A stretch of 20,708 bases of DNA from Candidatus Roizmanbacteria bacterium CG_4_10_14_0_2_um_filter_36_35. Its GTDB lineage: Bacteria; Patescibacteriota; Microgenomatia; UBA1406; GWC2-37-13. Shown in pieces: positions 7,134 through 13,436 of this stretch; the first letter of the stretch is position 1; the number at the start of each line of letters is the position of its first letter. The stretch is taken from contig PFOE01000086.1 of assembly GCA_002792355.1 (NCBI GenBank), positions 1 through 20,708 of the forward strand, read 5' to 3'. The translations under genes and the position numbers were made by a program. The notes under the pieces are model-generated. The model ran no database searches, was not told the DNA's origin, and saw only the letters and a program-made list of their open reading frames with translations.

Positions 7134-8261
7134 ATGTTAATTAAACCACGAGCTGGTCAGGCGGCGAGAATAAAAGTCGTTGGCGTTGGCGGCGGCGGCG
7201 GCAATGCGATTTCATCGCTGGTCGCCGAAGGTGGAATTGCCGGAGTTGAATTTATCGCTGTTAATACCGATGCTCAGGCACTTCTCAACAACAAAACGTC
7301 CATTAAAATCCAAATTGGGGAAAATTTGACCAAGGGACTTGGGTCTGGAGGCGACGCGGAAGTCGGCCGCCAGGCAGCCGAGGAATCAAGAGAAAGATTA
7401 AAAGAGGAACTTGGGGGCGCTGACATGATATTTATTACCTGCGGTGAAGGCGGAGGAACCGGCACAGGCGCTTCTCCTTTAATTGCCGAGATTGCCAAGG
7501 AGACTGGTGCTTTGACTGTAGCTGTCGTCACCAAGCCTTTTGAATTCGAGGGAGTGAAAAGAAAGTTTACTGCTGAAGACGGTATTTCTAAACTAAAAGA
7601 GAAAGTCGATACTTTAATTGTTGTTCCCAACCAGAGAGTTTTAAATATTATTGACAAAAAAATACCGATACTCGAAGCTTTCAGGAAAATAGACACGGTT
7701 TTGATTTCCGGAGTCAGAGGTATTGCCGAGTTGATTACCACTCCCGGACTGATTAATGTTGACTTTGCCGACGTTAAATCAATTATGATAAATTCCGGAA
7801 CGGCCTTGATGGGAATGGGAGTGGGGTCAGGTGACAAGCGGGCAATTGCCGCTATTAAACAGGCAATATCTTCGCCATTACTGGATATTTCCATCGAAGG
7901 CGCCCGAGGAGTGCTTTTCAATGTCGTTGGCGGACCGGATATGACCATGGCGGAAATTGACGAAGCAGCGACAATTATTGCCAAGTCAGTCGATCCTGAC
8001 GCCGACATAATTTTTGGAGCCGTAATTGACGATAGATTGATGGATCAATTAAAAATCACAATTATTGCTACCAAGTTTGATGATAACAAGTTGAAACTTT
8101 TCCGGTTTAAAAAAGGTGATGATTATTCCAGACCGGAGCCAGAAAAGTTAGAGACTAAAAAAGAAGAAAAAGAAGCTGATAAAGAGACAGTCAATGAAGA
8201 GGAGGAATTTTTAGATGATTCTTCCGAATTCGATATTCCTGCGTTTTTGAGAAAAAAATAA
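7134..8261 (+). CDS. ftsZ: FtsZ, tubulin-like cell-division GTPase
   Basis: This 375-residue GTPase polymerises into the Z-ring at mid-cell. It shows the GVGGGGGNA loop near residues 17-25, the tubulin signature GGGTGTGA at 106-113, and the T7 catalytic loop NVDFADV at 208-214. After the globular domain (ending about residue 320) comes a charged, Glu/Lys-rich linker and then the conserved C-terminal peptide DIPAFLRKK, which binds FtsA; the presence of both partners indicates a functional Z-ring. The start follows the ftsA stop by 1 nt. It closes the dcw block: the genes beyond are on the other strand or unrelated. Confidence 0.98.
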   Translation: MLIKPRAGQAARIKVVGVGGGGGNAISSLVAEGGIAGVEFIAVNTDAQALLNNKTSIKIQIGENLTKGLGSGGDAEVGRQAAEESRERLKEELGGADMIFITCGEGGGTGTGASPLIAEIAKETGALTVAVVTKPFEFEGVKRKFTAEDGISKLKEKVDTLIVVPNQRVLNIIDKKIPILEAFRKIDTVLISGVRGIAELITTPGLINVDFADVKSIMINSGTALMGMGVGSGDKRAIAAIKQAISSPLLDISIEGARGVLFNVVGGPDMTMAEIDEAATIIAKSVDPDADIIFGAVIDDRLMDQLKITIIATKFDDNKLKLFRFKKGDDYSRPEPEKLETKKEEKEADKETVNEEEEFLDDSSEFDIPAFLRKK

Positions 8262-8263
8262 TA

Positions 8264-8493
8264 TTAGTTTTCCTCCGGTTCAAGTAAATCTTCATCATCA
8301 TCAATCGTTGTAATTAATCTTATTAGATGGTAAATAAAGCCACAAACCAGTATTAAATCAAAAATTAACATTATTTGATCCACATCATTTTTTAAATAAA
8401 TAAATCAATAAAGAAAAAACCTAACTGCATCATTGGTAAATAATTGGCTAAAAATATTTCTGTTTGGATTTTTAGTTCCACTATTTTTTCCAT
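8264..8493 (-). pseudogene. Possible small two-helix membrane protein gene split by a TTTA-repeat frameshift
   Basis: On the minus strand an ATG at 8493 opens a 33-codon frame (MEKIVELKIQTEIF..., to the stop at 8392-8394). A second frame, read to the stop at 8264-8266, encodes a hydrophobic helix (IMLIFDLILVCGFIYHLI) and an acidic tail (DDDEDLLEPEEN). The join lies in a run of ATTT units (GATTTATTTATTTAAAA). Adding one 4-nt unit would fuse the frames into one coherent protein of about 76 residues with two membrane helices. Both halves are short, so this may be chance. Otherwise the 8262-8582 interval between ftsZ and the next gene holds no gene or terminator that I can support. Confidence 0.25.
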
Positions 8494-8582
8494 ATTGGTT
8501 TCTAACTTTTATTTGATTTTAAGAAATAAGAAGATAGCTTGCTTGAGCCATATCTTACCTCATCTTGAAGATTCTGAAGGGC

Positions 8583-9893
8583 TTAAGAAGGGTTTGAAAA
8601 AGAAAATCCTCTTCTTTTTAAAGTAATTAAATTTTGAGCAGGAAATTCTATTTCGGTTAATTTTTTTCTAATAATAGAAATAATTTTATCAATAGACCAA
8701 TCTGAAAATTTTTCAACATAATTAGATCCCCAAAGTATTTGTCCAATTTCATCTCTGGAGATTACTTTGTTCTGATTTTTTATAAAATGAACTAAAAGTT
8801 TAAATTCTTGTAAAGAAAATTTATGGCTATAGTTTTGTCCTCCAAAAAAGATTTGGTTTGTCTCTTTATCATATATTAATTTTTCTTTTGGGATTTGCAA
8901 TCGGACGAAATGGTCAAATATTTTTCCAAACAGCTTATAATGGCCTTCTGTACTAGATTGAACAATTTTAGTTTTCAGAAGAAAATCACTTTTATTAATT
9001 AAAGTGGGGGGGATTTTTTGAGTGATACAGACACTACTGACGATCTTCATTTCAACGTCATTAAAATTTTGCCAAATATCATAACAAACATTCTTTAACT
9101 GATAGTTATTTAATAAAAAATCTTTAATTTTATCCTTGTTTTGTGATAGCTGGTCATAATTTTTTGTTAATATGTGAAAGCTGTACTTTAAAAGTTGTGG
9201 ATGTCCTCCGCATAGTTCAATAACAGTTTTTTTAATATCATCAGGAAATTTCGTTGCTAATGAGTGTTCAAAATTAGCAATAATATAGCCAATCTCTTCC
9301 TTATTAAATAAGGGAGAATAGTAGTTAGATTGAGTTATAGCATAGGTCAGATTATAAAATTCGGCAAGAATCTTTCTTTCAAAGAGATTTACACTTGTTA
9401 AAAAAACAAAATTAATTAAAGACTTATTGACAGATAATATTGACTCAAGATTTCTGAATATATTTTGAGGAAGATAGAACAGGAATTCAAAATCATAAAG
9501 AAAAAAAACTGTATATATATTATTGGCGACTAATTGTTCGAGATTTCTTTTTATCAATTCAAGAGTATTTAATTGGTTAACCAAAACAGGATTTATTCCT
9601 ATTTCCTTCATTTTTAAGGTGAGGGAGTTTAGCAGAATTAAGAGATAGTCCTCGCTGGATAGACCTGATGCATCATCCGGATTAATATAGACAAAAATGG
9701 TTTTATCGTATAATTTCCCCAGAATTTTTTTAATAATCTCTTTTTCTTTTAGTAAAAACTTTATCGTTGTTTTTTTACCGGAGCCCGCGGCAAACATGCA
9801 CGTAACACAGAGCTTATCCTTTATTGGGGTAAAAATTCTAAGCGCTCTTTTTTCCAGTGACTCTTTCGGCAATGGATAAATCGTTTTTTTCAT
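8583..9893 (-). CDS. P-loop ATPase with C-terminal OmpR/PhoB-type winged helix, probable transcription regulator
   Basis: This 436-residue protein has an N-terminal NTPase region and a C-terminal DNA-binding domain. A Walker A-like loop FAAGSGKKTT lies at about residues 34-43, with an extra lysine where GKT/GKS is usual. A Walker B-like strand TVFFLYDFEFL follows near 130-140, and CGGHPQLLKY at about 230-240 resembles the sensor/lid region of STAND and AAA-type ATPases. The last 90 residues (FSLQEFKLLVHFI, then VISRDEIGQILWG, then SIDKIISIIRKKL and TLKRRGFSF) match the OmpR/PhoB winged-helix layout. There are no membrane segments. It is transcribed divergently from the 1008-residue gene at 10072 and has a consensus promoter with repeats between promoter and start. 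Its ligand and target are unknown; autoregulation is inferred. Confidence 0.75.
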   Translation of the reverse strand: MKKTIYPLPKESLEKRALRIFTPIKDKLCVTCMFAAGSGKKTTIKFLLKEKEIIKKILGKLYDKTIFVYINPDDASGLSSEDYLLILLNSLTLKMKEIGINPVLVNQLNTLELIKRNLEQLVANNIYTVFFLYDFEFLFYLPQNIFRNLESILSVNKSLINFVFLTSVNLFERKILAEFYNLTYAITQSNYYSPLFNKEEIGYIIANFEHSLATKFPDDIKKTVIELCGGHPQLLKYSFHILTKNYDQLSQNKDKIKDFLLNNYQLKNVCYDIWQNFNDVEMKIVSSVCITQKIPPTLINKSDFLLKTKIVQSSTEGHYKLFGKIFDHFVRLQIPKEKLIYDKETNQIFFGGQNYSHKFSLQEFKLLVHFIKNQNKVISRDEIGQILWGSNYVEKFSDWSIDKIISIIRKKLTEIEFPAQNLITLKRRGFSFSNPS

Positions 9894-9897
9894 AGTA

Positions 9898-9929
9898 ATT
9901 CAGGATAGAGTAAGGATTTATTCAGGATA
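9898..9929. promoter_or_regulatory. Candidate operator: three direct repeats at 11-bp spacing
   Basis: ATTCAGGATA occurs exactly at 9898-9907 and 9920-9929, 22 bp apart. A degenerate copy AGTAAGGATT (7 of 10 matches) sits between them at 9909-9918, giving an 11-bp period. The block lies between the -10 box and the start codon of the winged-helix ATPase gene. OmpR/PhoB-type winged helices commonly bind tandem repeats of about 10-11 bp, so autorepression is a reasonable inference. Confidence 0.45.
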
Positions 9930-9957
9930 TTGTATTACCGATTCTTAAAAAAGTCAA
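9929..9957 (-). promoter_or_regulatory. Promoter of the winged-helix ATPase gene
   Basis: Read on the minus strand: -35 TTGACT (9952-9957), 17-bp spacer, -10 TACAAT (9929-9934). The predicted start of transcription is near 9922, about 29 nt before the ATG at 9893. Confidence 0.65.
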
Positions 9958-10020
9958 TAGAGTTTACTTTTATGAACTTGATTGTTTCCTTTCTTCTATC
10001 ACCATAATAATCCTATAATA

Positions 10021-10049
10021 TTGATAATAATCGTTTATTCTGATAAAAT
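10021..10049 (+). promoter_or_regulatory. Promoter of the 1008-residue gene
   Basis: -35 TTGATA (10021-10026), 17-bp spacer, -10 TAAAAT (10044-10049). Transcription would begin near 10056, about 16 nt before ATG 10072. It lies inside the longer open frame that starts at TTG 9982, which argues that the upstream part of that frame is not translated. A TATAAT at 10014-10019 is an alternative -10. Confidence 0.6.
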
Positions 10050-10071
10050 TAGCTTATTTTTTGAAAAACTC

Positions 10072-13000
10072 ATGGAATGCAATAAATGGAATAAGTCTTG
10101 GTTTAAGATCTTAAATGTTGTTCCTACAGAAATTACAAAAAAAATAGAAGTTGCGTTTACAGCAGAAACTTTATTTACGGAGATATTTAGACCCCATTTC
10201 AAATATTTTGGGCAGCCTTCTGCAATTATTGACGGTGTATATCTTCCAGAAGAAAGCGAGAAAAGAAAAGGTAATTTTACTCTAATAGATTTTTCTCGGA
10301 GTCAGAATGCAGGTTTAAATCTTCTGACGATATTTGCTATAAGTGCTGCCTTACAAGGATCAAGAATAAGTGTAACAAAAAAATGCGATGACTGGGGTAT
10401 TGTTAAAGAAGAAAGACCAATAAGTTATGATGATTCTTTCAAAGAAAAATTAGATTCTTGGATTAAGCAAGCCGGTGAAATTTCCGCAAAAACAAGTTTT
10501 AGTGAAGAAAATAAAATTTCTTTTTACTTAGCTTTATCAGAAATGATGAATATTTCTTTAAAAGGAAGAAATCCTGGCGAAGCCTTTAGTTATGTTATGG
10601 ATGGACAAAAAAATCTGAGAGGTTTTTCAATATTTAGCAGCTTTTTTCCAAACATTTCGAAGAAGATAGACGAAGAGGCAATTTATACGTTGTTAAATAA
10701 TGGCTACAACTTTGAGGCCGTATTGCGAGGCTTTGTTAAGAACGATCTAGAAAGATTTTTTGATATTGACTCAGGAATAGAATTGGCTTTTCTTCTACAA
10801 TTTTCTCCTGATACTATTGAAACTCTCGTTAAATTACAAAAAGATCATACATCTTTATATATAGATTGGAGTCTTTCAAAAGAAAAAATAATAGAGGAAA
10901 TTAATAAAATAGCTAGAGGAGAAACAATAGAAACTGTTTATGTAGAAAAAAAAGAAAAAACCGAAGGTGATTTTCCTAACCCTGAAAAGTTTGGAATGAA
11001 AGTTAATCAAGTAGAGACGCAATTGATGAAAGAACATTTTAAGAGACCAGATGCCGTTGTTATTTCACCTAGTGAGATCAGAAAAAATCCGGCTCAATTT
11101 TGGGAATACCAAAGAGCCTTGGTGTTAAGAATTGCTGAAAGACAGCGTATTAAAATAGATGAAGGGGTTGAGATTCCTTTGCCTGAAGGATATGACAAAA
11201 AGCAAGAAAAATCTTTTAGATCGACCGAAAGATTGTTAAAAGAAAATAGCGACTGGATTTGGTTATTTCTTTATCCTAATGTACAAAAAGAGTTTTTTGA
11301 AAAACTTCCTTATCTACGTGTTCCGCCGTATCTTTTAATCAATGGTGAAGCTGTTCCAGTGTCTGACCTCAAAAGACGTTATTATATTGTGACAAAAATT
11401 TTAGAGAATGAAAAAAATGTCATAAATAGACTACCTTTTCTTAACTTTATAGATTCAAGCGATGTAAGAAAAAAAAGAAGAGTAAATACAAGACATAATT
11501 TGACTATTCCGGGCAAACTGATAAAAAAATTTATAGGAGAAAATGGAGAAAAAAAAGTGGTTGCTTATCTTGATCATGGAATAGCTCGCTGGGTTTTCGG
11601 TACATGGGGAGATAGTTATGAACTTGAACCTCTTGGTTATGTAGCATACAGTGGATTATCTTTTGACTATACTCCAAATGTAGACGTTGATATGTTGATA
11701 TTTGGCGTTGAAAAGTCTATTGCGAATATAGCAAATAATATGGTGGGGAAAATGAACCCTAATCTTCCAGAACTTTTATATAGTAATTTTGTCTTGGGAT
11801 TAAGTATGGGCAAGGTTGACTGGACTTTTATTGCAAAAAATGTTAAAAACCTAAACTTACATAGAATCAAAAATGATACCTATATGTTAGCTCACTCTAA
11901 AGCTTGTCTTGTTCAGGCTTTGAGAGGTTGGCAGGCAGGTACGCCTAAACAAAATACAGATTTGTTAGTAGAAACTTTAATGGGATTTTCTAAAATAAGA
12001 ACTTTAGGATTATTGGCAGAGTTAGTTACAGATTCAAATGGAGCTGAGTTTTTTGCTGTAAAACCCGTTGATATCTTTGGCGGACTCATGGATTATCTTG
12101 AGGCTGGTGGAGGAGTTCAAGTTGAAGGGAAAAAGAAAAATGTAATACGTTTTATATCTTTAGATCGAGCCTTTTCTTCTGATTCAGTCTGGCATGCCCT
12201 CAGAACAATCATAGATATGGTTTATACAACCGGTGGAGCTGTTATTTTGCCCGAAGGAAATCTTGAAGTCTCTGATAAAAAAATAGATATTTGTGCTGTT
12301 TTTTTGGGAATTGAGCAGTTTAGAGAAAAGCTTGAGCCTATCTATAAATATATAGAAGCTATTAGGAATGGCGATATTACGTTAAGTGATGCATTAAAAA
12401 GGGACTTAAGACGCGAACTGATAAAAGGTACGAAAGGTATAATCGAAAATAATCTTGATCAATTTTTGACTTTATGCTCAGACCGAGAGACATTTGATAA
12501 AGAAAACATAGTTTTTGGTCTTGAACAAAGCCGTCTTTTTCCTCATTTAGATTTCCTGGAAAAAAACAAAGAATTCTGGGAATGGTTAAGAGAAAATGTA
12601 AAAACAAATATAAAACAAGAAGGAGAAAATTCTTTACATTTCCTGTCGAGAACGATTTTAGAAGAAAGAATTGATATTTTGTCTTTGATAGCAAGTCATA
12701 TAAGATATGAGTTCAGAATGAATCCGTTAAGGATAGGATGGAAGCTATCTCAATTTGAATCAGATTATTATGAACAAGAATCAATAATTAAAACTGGTCA
12801 TAAAGAAAGAGCAAGATGGGCATTATTAGATTCTCATGAATTAGGTCTACTAGCCAGTGGTACGAATACACATAAATGGAATAATTTAATTAGCTCTATT
12901 AAAAAAGGAACTATTGATATTACTGATGAGTTAAGAAGTAATACAAATATTTTTAATGTTTTAAGAAAATATGCTCAATGGTCGTTTTCAGTGAGGGACA

Positions 13001-13098
13001 GAAAAATATATCTTCCGGAAGGAGAAACATTATTATCAAAAATTACCGAAGATCAAATTAACGCTTTAGCCGATTGGCTACTCGACACAGGATTTTAA
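10072..13098 (+). CDS. Large protein of unknown function (1008 residues)
   Basis: I do not recognise this protein. The frame is open from TTG 9982, but I place the start at ATG 10072 (MECNKWNKSWF) because a consensus promoter lies between, and the extra 30 residues are low-complexity and hydrophobic, unlike the rest. The protein looks soluble, with no signal peptide or clear membrane segment. It is mixed alpha/beta, with a charged linker at about residues 310-330 (VEKKEKTEGDFPNPEKFG), a basic patch near 480-490 (DVRKKRRVNTRHN), a glycine-rich stretch LEAGGGVQVEGKKKN near 690, and a helical C-terminal third. No P-loop, zinc cluster or nuclease motif is evident. It is divergent from the winged-helix ATPase and is A/T-rich like it, so the pair may form one accessory module. 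That is inference only. Confidence 0.8.
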   Translation: MECNKWNKSWFKILNVVPTEITKKIEVAFTAETLFTEIFRPHFKYFGQPSAIIDGVYLPEESEKRKGNFTLIDFSRSQNAGLNLLTIFAISAALQGSRISVTKKCDDWGIVKEERPISYDDSFKEKLDSWIKQAGEISAKTSFSEENKISFYLALSEMMNISLKGRNPGEAFSYVMDGQKNLRGFSIFSSFFPNISKKIDEEAIYTLLNNGYNFEAVLRGFVKNDLERFFDIDSGIELAFLLQFSPDTIETLVKLQKDHTSLYIDWSLSKEKIIEEINKIARGETIETVYVEKKEKTEGDFPNPEKFGMKVNQVETQLMKEHFKRPDAVVISPSEIRKNPAQFWEYQRALVLRIAERQRIKIDEGVEIPLPEGYDKKQEKSFRSTERLLKENSDWIWLFLYPNVQKEFFEKLPYLRVPPYLLINGEAVPVSDLKRRYYIVTKILENEKNVINRLPFLNFIDSSDVRKKRRVNTRHNLTIPGKLIKKFIGENGEKKVVAYLDHGIARWVFGTWGDSYELEPLGYVAYSGLSFDYTPNVDVDMLIFGVEKSIANIANNMVGKMNPNLPELLYSNFVLGLSMGKVDWTFIAKNVKNLNLHRIKNDTYMLAHSKACLVQALRGWQAGTPKQNTDLLVETLMGFSKIRTLGLLAELVTDSNGAEFFAVKPVDIFGGLMDYLEAGGGVQVEGKKKNVIRFISLDRAFSSDSVWHALRTIIDMVYTTGGAVILPEGNLEVSDKKIDICAVFLGIEQFREKLEPIYKYIEAIRNGDITLSDALKRDLRRELIKGTKGIIENNLDQFLTLCSDRETFDKENIVFGLEQSRLFPHLDFLEKNKEFWEWLRENVKTNIKQEGENSLHFLSRTILEERIDILSLIASHIRYEFRMNPLRIGWKLSQFESDYYEQESIIKTGHKERARWALLDSHELGLLASGTNTHKWNNLISSIKKGTIDITDELRSNTNIFNVLRKYAQWSFSVRDRKIYLPEGETLLSKITEDQINALADWLLDTGF

Positions 13099-13177
13099 TT
13101 ACAGATAAAAAAGAAAAATAAAATTATCAAAAAAAGTGAAAATAATGGATTTATACTTTCCATTTTTAATAATAAAT

Positions 13178-13333
13178 TTAAAATAAATAACTTTTTTTCA
13201 TCCGTATTTTACCGGCTTTTTTAATTGCTTCTTGCTGGATATACCAGTAATAAATATCTCGATCAAAAGAAACTGTTTTGTATTTTTGAAAATTACTATG
13301 TTTCATATTCTTTAAAGTTTTTAATAACTTCAT
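13178..13333 (-). CDS. Possible 51-residue basic protein of unknown function
   Basis: The 338-base gap between the 1008-residue gene and ileS contains this minus-strand frame: ATG at 13333, stop at 13178-13180. It encodes a lysine-rich protein with an aromatic core (TVSFDRDIYYWYIQQEAIKK) and a basic end (KIRMKKSYLF). The mix of polar, aromatic and basic residues looks more like real coding sequence than the hydrophobic or low-complexity shadows elsewhere, but there is no Shine-Dalgarno or strong promoter. An internal ATG at codon 10 could be the true start. I do not recognise a family. Confidence 0.4.
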   Translation of the reverse strand: MKLLKTLKNMKHSNFQKYKTVSFDRDIYYWYIQQEAIKKAGKIRMKKSYLF

Positions 13334-13398
13334 TTTATGAAGGAGCTATTAATTATGCTTAATTGGTATATTACCTAATCCTGAAAATTCTGAAATGA

Positions 13399-13427
13399 TT
13401 GCAACTTGATATATTCGCTGGTAAAAT
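13399..13427 (+). promoter_or_regulatory. Promoter of ileS
   Basis: -35 TTGCAA (13399-13404), 17-bp spacer, -10 TAAAAT (13422-13427). The -10 box ends 9 nt before the ATG at 13437, so the transcript would start within a few bases of the start codon. Confidence 0.65.
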
Positions 13428-13436
13428 GGTTAAATT

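Noticed and set aside
7274..8008. 244-codon open frame on minus opposite ftsZ
   Set aside because: It is the antisense shadow of the GC-richer ftsZ gene; its translation is Ser/Pro/Ile-rich with no family motif.
8444..8626. 60-codon plus-strand frame from TTG 8444
   Set aside because: It overlaps the end of the minus-strand ATPase gene, starts at a weak codon, and the minus strand gives more protein-like small frames.
9982..10071. N-terminal extension of the 1008-residue protein from TTG 9982
   Set aside because: The consensus promoter at 10021-10049 lies inside it, and its translation is low-complexity and unlike the rest.
12377..12694. 105-codon minus-strand frame within the large orphan gene
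   Set aside because: It is a Leu/Phe-rich shadow frame inside a long, well-supported plus-strand gene.
13378..13395. ATCCTGAAA-ATTCTGAAA repeat before ileS as a second site for the winged-helix regulator
   Set aside because: The similarity to ATCCTGAAT is short, the spacing is 9 rather than 11 bp, and the region is AT-rich, so chance is likely.
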